Positions 15,999 through 23,902 of a stretch of DNA of 33,438 bases are shown piece after piece. The stretch is from Bauldia sp. (GTDB taxonomy: Bacteria; Pseudomonadota; Alphaproteobacteria; Rhizobiales; Kaistiaceae). The stretch spans positions 1 through 33,438 of the forward strand of contig NZ_JAGRLA010000182.1 of NCBI RefSeq assembly GCF_020442045.1, written 5' to 3'. The notes beneath the pieces are model-generated. The model was given only the letters and a program-made list of their open reading frames with translations, had not been told where the DNA came from and did not search any database. Position 1 is the stretch's first letter. Each line of letters starts with the position of its first letter. Position numbers and translations under genes: made by a program.

Positions 15999-16026
15999 CC
16001 GGATCGTCGGTCAGCGCGCGATCCGG
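15999..16026. terminator. Inverted repeat at the convergent ends of the HNH and SDR genes
   Basis: CCGGATCG (15999-16006) and CGATCCGG (16019-16026) are perfect 8-bp arms around a 12-nt loop. The loop contains the SDR stop codon (16011-16013, minus strand). No U-tract is seen. The terminator role is inferred. Confidence 0.35.
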
Positions 16027-16886
16027 TCCATCATCCGGGTCGACAGGATTCGTTTCAGGATCGCGGCGGCGCGGGTGGGGACGGTGACGCGATAGCGCGG
16101 CCGCGGATCGGTGCTGTCGAGCGCCTTGACCAGCGTCTTCAGGACGGCGTCCGGGCCCAGCCGGAAGCGCGTGTGGGTGTGGCCGTCCCTTCGCTCCGCG
16201 AGATCGCGTCGATAGGTTTCGCTGTGGATCGACTCGTCGATGTCGATCGTCCGGTCGATGTTCGCGACCGCGTTCTGCCGGAAGTTGCTGGCGATCGGTC
16301 CGGGCTCGATCAGGACGACGGCGATGCCGGTGCCGTGGAGTTCGAGACGGAGGCTGTCGGCATAGCCTTCGACCGCGTGCTTCGAGGCGACATAGGCGCC
16401 GCGATAGCGGGCGCCGACGAAGCCGAGCACCGATGAGCAGAAGACGAGGCGCCCGCTCCCCTGGCGGCGCATCACCGGGATGACCCGCCGGGTCAGCTCG
16501 TGCCAGCCGAAGAAGTTTGCTTCGAACTGCGCCCGCATCGCCGTCGTGTCGACATCCTCGATGGCGCCGGCCTGCGCGTAGCCGCCGTTGTTGAAGAGGG
16601 CGTCGAGCCGGCCGCCGGTCCGCGAGAGGACGTCGTCCAGGGCGGCTTTGATCGACTCCTCGTCCGCGTAGTCGAGCCGTAGCGACTCGAGTCCCGCGTC
16701 GGCTAGCCGTCCGACATCCGCCTGCCTTCGCGCCGTGGCGAAGACGCGCCAGCCCCGCCGCCGGAGTCCGATCGCCGCGTGGTGGCCGATGCCCGACGAA
16801 CAGCCGGTGATCAGGATCGTGCGGGGGGATTCGGTCAATGGCGGCGTCGGATATGGATGAATCGGCGGCTCGGCCGAAACTAGCAC
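16011..16886 (-). CDS. Short-chain dehydrogenase/reductase (SDR)
   Basis: The protein of up to 291 residues is a classical SDR. It has TILITGCSSGIGHHAA (TGxxxGIG nucleotide loop), FNNGGYAQAG (NNAG motif with Gly for Ala), the catalytic Ser in VFCSSVLGFVG, Tyr-x-x-x-Lys in GAYVASKHAVEGY, and the EPGPIASNF loop. The extended C-terminus (to ~290) matches the NAD(P)-dependent SDR subgroup of uncertain substrate. The start is unsure: GTG 16886 adds ~20 residues before the fold, while TTG at 16838 would start at MTESPRTILITG. Neither has a clear Shine-Dalgarno. It diverges from the YihY gene. Confidence 0.9.
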   Translation of the reverse strand: MLVSAEPPIHPYPTPPLTESPRTILITGCSSGIGHHAAIGLRRRGWRVFATARRQADVGRLADAGLESLRLDYADEESIKAALDDVLSRTGGRLDALFNNGGYAQAGAIEDVDTTAMRAQFEANFFGWHELTRRVIPVMRRQGSGRLVFCSSVLGFVGARYRGAYVASKHAVEGYADSLRLELHGTGIAVVLIEPGPIASNFRQNAVANIDRTIDIDESIHSETYRRDLAERRDGHTHTRFRLGPDAVLKTLVKALDSTDPRPRYRVTVPTRAAAILKRILSTRMMDRIAR

Positions 16887-16942
16887 TTATCGGGCGAGCG
16901 TGATACGCGGCGACGACGAGGACGGCGACCCGCGGGGAGATC

Positions 16943-17797
16943 ATGAAGGACCCGAATGGTTCACTATACAGGCGATGCCGCGGGGTAATCGGCGACGCGG
17001 TGGGCCATCTCAGCGCCGACGACGGCTTCGCCATGGCGAGCCATGTCGCGCTGTCCGCGCTGATGTCGGTCTTTCCGTTCCTGATCTTCGTCGCCGCCCT
17101 CGCCAGCTTCTTCGGCGAGGCCGATCTCGCCGACCGGGTCGCGAACCTCCTGTTCGAAGCCTGGCCGGCGGATGTCGCCGGACCGATCACCGCCGACGTG
17201 CGCAACGTGCTCGGGCAGCAGCAGCGCGGACTCCTGACCATCTCGATCGTGGTCACCATCTTCCTGGCGTCGAATGGGGTCGAGGCGGTGCGCACCGCGC
17301 TGAACCGGGCCTATCGCGTATCCGACACCCGAAACTTCATCTTCCTCCGACTGCAGAGCATCGTCTTCGTCATCGTCGGTGCGGTCGCCAGTCTTTCCCT
17401 GGCATTCCTCGGCGTGCTCGGGCCCCTGATCTTCAACTGGCTGGTGGCGCATTTCCCGGCCGTCGCGCCTTATGCGACCACTTTCACGGTGGTTCGTCTC
17501 GGAATCACCAGCGCGGCGCTCGCCGTCGTTCTGGTCGCCGCGCACCTCTGGCTCCCCGCCGGCCGTCCGCCCATCCTGCGCCTGTGGCCGGGGATCGTGA
17601 CGACGCTCGCCCTGTGGCTGATCGCCACCTGGGCCTTCAGCTTCTACCTGCAGCGCTTCGCCAACTATGCGGCTTACTACGCGGGTCTCGCGAGCGTCGT
17701 CACCGCGATATTCTTCATGTATCTGATCGCCCTGATTATGATCTTCGGCGCCGAGCTCAATGCATCGCTGGCGCGGCAGGACCGGCCGCGTCCGTAG
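16943..17797 (+). CDS. YihY/BrkB family inner-membrane protein
   Basis: The 284-residue protein has about six membrane segments and the family pattern. This is an N-terminal amphipathic helix and GFAMASHVALSALMSVFPFLIFVAAL, then IFLASNGVEAVRTALNRAYRVSDTRNFIFLRLQS, then WAFSFYLQRFANYAAYYAGLASVVTAIFFMYLIALIMIFGAELNA. The family was once mis-annotated as ribonuclease BN. Its function is not established. GGGGAGA precedes the ATG. The gene converges on the receiver-domain gene with a 12-bp gap. Confidence 0.92.
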   Translation: MKDPNGSLYRRCRGVIGDAVGHLSADDGFAMASHVALSALMSVFPFLIFVAALASFFGEADLADRVANLLFEAWPADVAGPITADVRNVLGQQQRGLLTISIVVTIFLASNGVEAVRTALNRAYRVSDTRNFIFLRLQSIVFVIVGAVASLSLAFLGVLGPLIFNWLVAHFPAVAPYATTFTVVRLGITSAALAVVLVAAHLWLPAGRPPILRLWPGIVTTLALWLIATWAFSFYLQRFANYAAYYAGLASVVTAIFFMYLIALIMIFGAELNASLARQDRPRP

Positions 17798-17809
17798 CGG
17801 CGAGGCGGA

Positions 17810-18250
17810 TCAGCTCAGCGGCAACGCATGCTCGGCGGTCCGCGCCAGCGCGGTGGCGAGGACGGCGTAGAGTTCGCGCGGGCTGTAGGGCCGGGTCAGC
17901 GTGCGGGAGAAACAGACGGGACGGCGGCTTTGCACCAGGTTGGGGTCGGATGCATCGGCGATGGCGATGATCGGCAGGGCGTCGTGTTTGCCGTCCATGC
18001 GGATCAGTTGCGCCGCGACGAAGGGGTCCACGTCGCTGACCGCGAAGTCGATGGCGACCAGATCGACCCGGCGCTCCTGCCTCAGGCGCGCAAGACCGGC
18101 CTCGGCCGATCGTTCGGTGTGCACCTGGCACCCGAACTGCTCCGCCAGCATCGTCACGATGGCCGCCGTCGCCGGATTGGCGTCGATGACCGCGACGACA
18201 GGCCGCCGCCCATCACAGGTCCGCAATTCGCTCGCCCCGTCGCCTGGCAT
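17810..18250 (-). CDS. Stand-alone receiver-domain protein, degenerate
   Basis: The 146-residue protein has the fold and length of a single CheY-like receiver: PVVAVIDANPATAAIVTMLAEQFG, VDLVAIDFAVSDVDPF, ALPIIAIADASDP and TRPYSPRELYAVL. The candidate phospho-acceptor D68 is kept. The N-terminal acidic pair is reduced to one Asp (D23), the conserved Thr/Ser is Ala98, and the conserved Lys is Arg120. It may therefore be weakly phosphorylated or phosphorylation-independent. No output domain or neighbouring histidine kinase is seen. It diverges from the AEC transporter gene. Confidence 0.82.
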   Translation of the reverse strand: MPGDGASELRTCDGRRPVVAVIDANPATAAIVTMLAEQFGCQVHTERSAEAGLARLRQERRVDLVAIDFAVSDVDPFVAAQLIRMDGKHDALPIIAIADASDPNLVQSRRPVCFSRTLTRPYSPRELYAVLATALARTAEHALPLS

Positions 18251-18321
18251 TTGCGCTCGCTTCCCGCACGAATTCAGGCAACTATCCCGCGGCTTGCTTA
18301 AGAACCGGCTAACGTCTCCCC

Positions 18322-19284
18322 GTGCTCGTTTCCGAGATCACCAACATCGTCCTCCCGGTTTTCGGCCTGATCGCGGTCGGATATTGCGTGGCGTGGTCGG
18401 GTCTGCTCACCCGGCCGGCGGGCGAAGCCCTTGCTGATTTCGTCTTCGTCATCGCCATACCGCTGCTCATCTTCCGGACCATCGCCACCGCGGATTTCAG
18501 CGGCGCCGAACCGTGGCGCATCTGGCTGCCCTATTTCGCGGTTCTCGCGGTCGTCTGGGTGATCGGGGATCTGGTGATCCGGCGCGGCTTCGGCCGCGAT
18601 GCGCGGGCAGGCCTGGTCGGTGGCGTCTCCGGCTCATACAGCAATGTCGCGCTGGTCGGCATCCCGCTGGTGATGGCGGCCTATGGCCATGACGGCGTGG
18701 TGGCGCTTGCCTTGATCATCGCGGTCCACATGCCGGTGATGATGACGGCGAGCGCCATGCTCATCGGCCGCGCTGAACGACGCGACGGGGCGGCCGAACC
18801 GCATGGCGGCCTGGCATCCATTGCCCGCAGCGTGGTGAGGAGCCTGGTGACAAACCCGATTATCATCGGCTTGTTCGCGGGTGCGCTGTGGCGCCTGTTC
18901 GGATTGCCCTATGCGGGCGTACCAACGATCCTCGTCGATCGTCTCGCCGACGTGGCGGCGACCCTCGCCCTGTTCGCACTTGGCATGTCGCTCCGCAAAT
19001 ACGGCATCCGTCGCAACATTCCGGCGGGCATCGCGCTGAGCATCCTGAAGCTCGTCGTCATGCCGGGCGTGGTACTGCTGGTCACCCGCCATGTCGTCCC
19101 GATGCCGCCGGTATGGACCAAGGTCGCGGTGATCGCCGCCGCATGCCCGACGGGCGTCAATGCCTATCTCATCGCTGCCCGGTTCAGGACAGGCGAAGCG
19201 CTCGCCTCGAACACCATCCTGATCTCCACCGGCTTCGCGGTCGTCACCGTGACGATCTGGATGTCGGTGCTCGAATGGATCTAG
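18322..19284 (+). CDS. AEC (auxin efflux carrier) family transporter
   Basis: The 320-residue protein has about ten membrane segments. Family blocks are LVSEITNIVLPVFGLIAVGYCVAWSGLLT at the N-terminus, SGSYSNVALVGIPLVMAAYG in the first half, and LADVAATLALFALGMSLRKYG plus AACPTGVNAYLIAARFRTGEALASNTILISTGFAVVTVTIW in the second. AEC members export organic anions or malonate/malate. The substrate is unknown here. The start is GTG 18322 with no good Shine-Dalgarno. The stop TAG shares a CTAG tetramer with the stop of the convergent gluQ. Confidence 0.93.
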   Translation: MLVSEITNIVLPVFGLIAVGYCVAWSGLLTRPAGEALADFVFVIAIPLLIFRTIATADFSGAEPWRIWLPYFAVLAVVWVIGDLVIRRGFGRDARAGLVGGVSGSYSNVALVGIPLVMAAYGHDGVVALALIIAVHMPVMMTASAMLIGRAERRDGAAEPHGGLASIARSVVRSLVTNPIIIGLFAGALWRLFGLPYAGVPTILVDRLADVAATLALFALGMSLRKYGIRRNIPAGIALSILKLVVMPGVVLLVTRHVVPMPPVWTKVAVIAAACPTGVNAYLIAARFRTGEALASNTILISTGFAVVTVTIWMSVLEWI

Positions 19285-20162
19285 CCGGGGAGCGAAGCGA
19301 GGGCCTCGTCGATCCCGATCATGGCGCGGATGCCGGCCGGCGTCGCACCATCATTCCTCAGCGCGCGCAGGCTGGTCGCGCCGTCGGACTTCGACAGCTT
19401 CCGTCCGGCTTGGTCGGTGATCAGCGGATGGTGGTGATAGACCGGCGATGGAAGCCCGAGAAGCCTCTGGAGCAGGAGGTGAGCGGCGGTCGCATGAAAC
19501 AGGTCCCTTCCGCGGACAACATGGGTGACGCCCTGGAGGGCGTCATCGAGGACGACGGCGAGATGATAGCTCGTCGGGACGTCCTTGCGGGCGACGATGA
19601 AATCGCCCCACAGATCGGGGCGGGCCGCGACGATGCCATCTTCGCCATCGGGGCCCGTGCCCTCCTCCTGCCAGGCAAGCGGCCCGGCTTCTTCCATGGC
19701 GAGATCGGTACGCAGACGCCAGGCATGAGGTTCGCCGGCCGCGATCCGTTCGTCGATCTGCTTCTTCCCGAGGTTCCGGTCGCGGTCGGGATAGAGGGGT
19801 GCCCCGTCGGGATCGCGCGGCCAGGCCGGATCGGACGCCGCTCGCGTGATCTCTCTCCTCGTCATGAATGCCGGATAGACGAGCTCGCGCGCGCGCAGGC
19901 CATCGAGCGCCTCCTTGTAAGCCGCCATGTGTTCCGACTGTCGGCGGACGGGCATCTCCCAGGCGACGCCAAGCCATTCGAGATCGCGGTAGATCGCCGC
20001 CTCGAAAACGGGACGGCTTCGGGTCCGGTCGATGTCTTCGATGCGCAGCAGGAAACGACCATTGGCGCGGGTGCAGAGCGCGTGGTCGAAGAGGGCGGAG
20101 AAGGCGTGGCCGAGATGCAGCTCGCCGTTGGGGCTCGGGGCAAAACGGAAAACGGGTTGCAT
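19281..20162 (-). CDS. gluQ: Glutamyl-Q tRNA(Asp) synthetase (GluQ-RS)
   Basis: The 293-residue protein is a truncated glutamyl-tRNA synthetase catalytic core without an anticodon-binding domain. GluQ-RS charges glutamate onto queuosine at position 34 of tRNA-Asp. The class I signatures HLGH (FAPSPNGELHLGHAFSAL) and KLSKS (AGRKLSKSDGATSLRAL) are intact. LLRIEDIDRTRS and DDALQGVTHVVRGRDLF are also typical. The usual zinc-binding cysteines (YPCFCTR-type motif) are absent: the sequence reads YPAFMTRREI, and the whole protein has a single Cys (C30). Confidence 0.94.
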   Translation of the reverse strand: MQPVFRFAPSPNGELHLGHAFSALFDHALCTRANGRFLLRIEDIDRTRSRPVFEAAIYRDLEWLGVAWEMPVRRQSEHMAAYKEALDGLRARELVYPAFMTRREITRAASDPAWPRDPDGAPLYPDRDRNLGKKQIDERIAAGEPHAWRLRTDLAMEEAGPLAWQEEGTGPDGEDGIVAARPDLWGDFIVARKDVPTSYHLAVVLDDALQGVTHVVRGRDLFHATAAHLLLQRLLGLPSPVYHHHPLITDQAGRKLSKSDGATSLRALRNDGATPAGIRAMIGIDEALASLPG

Positions 20163-20236
20163 GGTTCGCGACAGCTGGCTTCAACGTCTTCAGGCGTGGT
20201 CTATCAGCAGACGGGAATCGGACAAAGGCGGGGCGG

Positions 20237-20875
20237 ATGCGTGTGATCCGGAGCGAGGCCGATATCGCCGAGGGCCTTTCCTGGCTCCTCCGTTCCGACC
20301 GGCGGCTCGGACGGATCGCAGCGGTTGCCGGCCCTGTTCCGCTGCGGCGAAGCGACGGCGGCCTCCGGGGACTGGCGCGGATCGTCATCGGCCAGCAGGT
20401 GTCGGTGGCCAGCGCCGAGGCGATATGGCGGCGGTTCGAGACCGCTTTCCCCGATCCGTCGCCGGGCGCGATCCTCGATGCGGAAGCGGAAACCTTCCGG
20501 ACCGTCGGACTTTCCCGGCCGAAGATCGCAACCCTTCGCGCCGTGGCGGAGGCATGCCGCGCCGGTCTCGACATCGATCGGCTCGCGGCGATTCCGGGCG
20601 GCGAAGCCCATCGGCTGCTGACCGGTATCAGGGGAATCGGCCCGTGGACCGCCGATATCTATCTTCTCTTCTGCCTCGGCCATGCCGATATCTTTCCGGC
20701 CGGAGACCTGGCGCTGCGCAACGCGGTGGCGGAGGCGCTCGATCTGAAGGCGCCGCTTGCCGCGCGGGAGGTCGCCACGATGGCCGAGCGCTGGTCGCCA
20801 TGGCGAGGGGTCGCGGCGCGGCTCTTCTGGACCTATTATCGGGCGACTCGGCAAAGGGCGGCGCAACCGGTTTGA
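20237..20875 (+). CDS. DNA-3-methyladenine glycosylase II (AlkA-type, HhH-GPD)
   Basis: The 212-residue HhH-GPD glycosylase would excise alkylated bases. The motif is TGIRGIGPWTADIYLLFCLGHADIFPAGDLALRNA: helix-hairpin-helix, Gly-Pro-rich turn, and the catalytic Asp in PAGDLALR. The upstream LARIVIGQQVSVASAEAIWRRFE is the typical first block. It lacks the N-terminal beta domain of E. coli AlkA, as common in short bacterial homologues. The ATG 20237 has GGGGCGG just upstream. It overlaps the next gene by one base (TGATG). Confidence 0.92.
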   Translation: MRVIRSEADIAEGLSWLLRSDRRLGRIAAVAGPVPLRRSDGGLRGLARIVIGQQVSVASAEAIWRRFETAFPDPSPGAILDAEAETFRTVGLSRPKIATLRAVAEACRAGLDIDRLAAIPGGEAHRLLTGIRGIGPWTADIYLLFCLGHADIFPAGDLALRNAVAEALDLKAPLAAREVATMAERWSPWRGVAARLFWTYYRATRQRAAQPV

Positions 20876-21519
20876 TGATCGACGGACCACGACTTCCACC
20901 GGCCAGCGGCGGCCCGGCGAAACACCTTGTCGTCTTTCTCCACGGCTATGGCGCAGATGGAAACGACCTGGTCGATATCGGCCGGCACTGGGCGCCGATC
21001 CTGCCCGACACGGCTTTCGTCTCGCCGCATGCGCCCGAACCCTGTGCCCAGGCGCCGATGGGCCGGCAGTGGTTTCCGCTGACGACGATTGACGTGCACC
21101 TGATCGCGGAAGGCGTCCGTCATGCGGCGCCGGCGGTCGATGCCTTTCTCGACGCGGAGCTCGCCAGCCTTGGCCTGACAGATGCCGCGCTTGCCCTGGT
21201 CGGTTTCAGCCAGGGCACGATGATGGCGCTTCACGTCGGTCCGCGCCGCCGTTCGCCGATTGCCGGGATCATCGGCTATTCCGGCATGCTGGCCGGGCCG
21301 GAGCGACTTGGTGAGGAAGCAACCGGCAAACCGCCGATCCTGCTTGTCCATGGCGCCGCCGATCCCGTGGTTCCGGTCATGGCGCTTCATGCCGCGGTGC
21401 CGGCGCTCGGCGCCGCGGGATTCGAGACGGAATGGCATGTCGCGCCAGGGCTCGAGCACGGGATCGACGGTGACGGGCTGCAGCTCGGCGCGGCCTTTCT
21501 TCGCCGGGTCCTGCGGTGA
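20875..21519 (+). CDS. Phospholipase/carboxylesterase family alpha/beta hydrolase
   Basis: The 214-residue protein has the alpha/beta hydrolase fold of the PF02230 group. HLVVFLHGYGADGNDLVDIG holds the oxyanion region, VGFSQGTMMALHV the nucleophile elbow (GFSQG), LLVHGAADPVVPVMAL the catalytic Asp, and APGLEHGIDGDGL the catalytic His. The start is ATG 20875, overlapping the glycosylase TGA. Substrates of this group range from acyl-thioesters to lysophospholipids and cannot be chosen here. Confidence 0.92.
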   Translation: MIDGPRLPPASGGPAKHLVVFLHGYGADGNDLVDIGRHWAPILPDTAFVSPHAPEPCAQAPMGRQWFPLTTIDVHLIAEGVRHAAPAVDAFLDAELASLGLTDAALALVGFSQGTMMALHVGPRRRSPIAGIIGYSGMLAGPERLGEEATGKPPILLVHGAADPVVPVMALHAAVPALGAAGFETEWHVAPGLEHGIDGDGLQLGAAFLRRVLR

Positions 21520-21591
21520 GTTCGCGGGAAGGGCCCGGGCCGGTGCTCCCAGCTCCCCGTCATATGGCTCGCATGATCGGAGGATAGGCGG

Positions 21592-22716
21592 ATGGCGCCG
21601 CAGGACGACATTTCCCGCTATCGCGCCAACCTGCAGGGCGAGATCGACAGCGTCGCGCTCTACACGGCGCTGGCGGAGGCGGAGACCGACACCCGGGTCG
21701 CCGAGGTCTATCGCCGCCTGGCCGCCGTCGAGCAGGATCACGTCGAGGTATGGCGGAAGGCGATCGCCGGCAAAGGCGGCGAGGTTGCCGACCTGACGCC
21801 GAGCGTCCGCGCGCGGGTTCTCGGCTGGGTCGCGCGACGCTTCGGTCCGTCGCTTGTGCTGCCGGTGATCGTCGCGACGGAAGCCAAGGATCACGCGGCC
21901 TACCGGAACCAGCCGGAGGCGATCGCCGCCGGGCTCCCCGCCGATGAGCAGTCGCATTCCCGCATCATCCGCACCGCGATGGCGGGGTCGGGCGGGCTTG
22001 CCGGCCCGGAGATTGCGAGACTCGAGGGCCGGCACCGGGCGGGTTCCGGCAACGCGCTGCGGGCTGCCGTGCTCGGCGCCAATGACGGGCTCGTATCGAA
22101 TATGAGCCTGGTGATGGGGGTCGCCGGCGCGACGGCGGCCGAACAGACCATCCTGCTTGCCGGTCTGGCCGGACTGATCGCCGGCGCCTGCTCGATGGCG
22201 ATGGGCGAATGGCTGTCGGTCAACAGCGCGCGCGAACTGGCCGGGCGGCAGATCGCGCTGGAGGCCTCGGAGCTCAGGATGTTTCCCGAACAGGAGCGCG
22301 AGGAGCTCATCCTGATCTACCAGTCGAAAGGCCTTTCCGAGGCCGAGGCGACGTCGGTGGCCGATCGCCTGCTCCGCCGGGACGGCGCGGCGGTCGATAC
22401 GCTGGCGCGCGAGGAACTCGGCATCGATCCGCAGGAACTCGGCGGTTCCGCCTGGGTGGCCGCGGCATCCTCCTTCATGCTTTTCGCGATCGGTGCGATC
22501 TTCCCGGTCGCGCCATTCTTCTTCCTGACCGGCCAAGCTTCTGTAATCACTAGTCTTCTGGCAGGGGGAATTGCGCTGGCGCTGATCGGATTCGGAACGT
22601 CGCTGTTCACCGGGCGGGGCGTGGTCTTCTCGGCGCTCCGCCAGATCCTGATCGGCTATGTGGCGGCCGGCGTCACCTATGGCGTCGGCGCGCTGGTCGG
22701 TGTTTCCCTGGCATAA
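21592..22716 (+). CDS. Ferritin-like domain fused to a VIT1/CCC1 transporter (MbfA-like)
   Basis: The 374-residue protein has two parts. Residues ~1-150 are a ferritin-like helical bundle with carboxylate/His positions for a di-iron site (E17; E47 and H50 in AAVEQDHVEVW; a later ADEQSHSRII). Residues ~155-374 form a VIT1/CCC1 domain, starting LRAAVLGANDGLVSNMSLVMGVAGA. This has about five membrane helices and a cytosolic, Glu-rich metal-binding loop (LRMFPEQEREELILIYQSKGLSEAEA). Such fusions (MbfA in rhizobia and relatives) export iron or manganese and protect against iron/peroxide stress. GGAGG precedes the ATG. I see no iron-control box upstream. Confidence 0.9.
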   Translation: MAPQDDISRYRANLQGEIDSVALYTALAEAETDTRVAEVYRRLAAVEQDHVEVWRKAIAGKGGEVADLTPSVRARVLGWVARRFGPSLVLPVIVATEAKDHAAYRNQPEAIAAGLPADEQSHSRIIRTAMAGSGGLAGPEIARLEGRHRAGSGNALRAAVLGANDGLVSNMSLVMGVAGATAAEQTILLAGLAGLIAGACSMAMGEWLSVNSARELAGRQIALEASELRMFPEQEREELILIYQSKGLSEAEATSVADRLLRRDGAAVDTLAREELGIDPQELGGSAWVAAASSFMLFAIGAIFPVAPFFFLTGQASVITSLLAGGIALALIGFGTSLFTGRGVVFSALRQILIGYVAAGVTYGVGALVGVSLA

Positions 22717-22764
22717 CCGATTGATAGTGCTTGTTTTTCGTGGAGAGAAGGGACGGCAAGGCGG

Positions 22765-23892
22765 ATGAGGGTCCTGATTTGCGGCGGTGGGGTGATCGGA
22801 GCGGCGACCGCCTATTTCCTGGCCAGGCGAGGGGTCGATGTCACCGTCGTCGAGCGGACCGGGATAGCCTGCGCCGCATCGGGAAAAAGCGGGGGATTCC
22901 TTGCACTTGACTGGTGTGACGGGGGACCGCTGGAGGGCCTGGCGCGGCGCAGTTACGCCCTCCATGCCGACCTCGCCGAAGCGCTCGAGGCGGACTATGG
23001 CTACCGGGCGATGACGACCTATTCGGGAGCTGCGAGCGCGAACCGGAAAGCCAGCAAAAGCAATAATTTGGGAGTGGACTGGATCTCCGACGACCTGGTT
23101 CTCGGATCGCGTCTGGGGTCGACCGAAACCACCGCGCAGGTTGATCCGCGCGCCTTCACCAAAGCGCTGATCGCGGCGGCGGGACGGCTGGGGGCGGTGG
23201 TGAAACAGGGTATGGTCGCGGGTTTGACGCGAACGGGCGACGGCCGGGCGGTGACCGGCGCGACCGTCTCAATCGATGCCTCGGACGAGACGCTCGAAGC
23301 CGACGCGGTTGTCCTCGCCATGGGGCCATGGTCGATTCTCGCCAGCCAATGGGTGCCGCTTCCACCGGTCTTCGGGCTGAAGGGGCACAGCCTCGTCTTC
23401 GATACCCCCGGGCGGCTGCCGCCCGATGCGCTCTTTGTCGAATATCGCGAGGCGTCGGGGGCGATGGCCTCTCCGGAGGTTTTTCCCCGAGCCGACGGCA
23501 CCACCTATGTCTGCGGCGTCTCGGCCCATGACAGTCCGCTGCCGGTCGACCCGGCCGATGTCACGCCGGACCCGGGATCGATCGAACGGCTGGAGGCGAT
23601 CTGCGCCGCTCTGTCGCCGGCGCTCGATCCCGCCCGGATCATCGCGCGCCAGTCCTGCTTCCGGCCGGTCACCCAGGACGGGCTGCCGCTGATCGGCGCG
23701 ATCCCCGGCGTCGCCAATGCCTATGTCGCCACCGGCCACAGCGTCTGGGGCATGCTCAACGCGCCGGCGACCGGCGAGGCGATGGCCGAGCTCATCCTCG
23801 ACGGCGCGGCAACGACGATCGACATCTCCGCCTTCGACCCCGGTCGCGTCCCGCCTTTCGATGCCAGCCGGCTGCAGACGGGCACCCTGTAG
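22765..23892 (+). CDS. FAD-dependent oxidoreductase (DAO / TDA3-like)
   Basis: The 375-residue protein starts directly with the Rossmann FAD loop MRVLICGGGVIGAATAYFLARRGVDVTVVER. The segment CAASGKSGGFLALDWCDG is typical of the TDA3/YHR009-like branch of the D-amino-acid-oxidase superfamily. The C-terminal DGLPLIGAIPGVANAYVATGHSVWGMLNAPATGEAMAELI closes the FAD site. The substrate is unknown. It follows the VIT1 fusion by 48 bp on the same strand and converges on the DUF1254 gene (10 bp). Confidence 0.9.
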   Translation: MRVLICGGGVIGAATAYFLARRGVDVTVVERTGIACAASGKSGGFLALDWCDGGPLEGLARRSYALHADLAEALEADYGYRAMTTYSGAASANRKASKSNNLGVDWISDDLVLGSRLGSTETTAQVDPRAFTKALIAAAGRLGAVVKQGMVAGLTRTGDGRAVTGATVSIDASDETLEADAVVLAMGPWSILASQWVPLPPVFGLKGHSLVFDTPGRLPPDALFVEYREASGAMASPEVFPRADGTTYVCGVSAHDSPLPVDPADVTPDPGSIERLEAICAALSPALDPARIIARQSCFRPVTQDGLPLIGAIPGVANAYVATGHSVWGMLNAPATGEAMAELILDGAATTIDISAFDPGRVPPFDASRLQTGTL

Positions 23893-23902
23893 CCGCTGTC
23901 GG

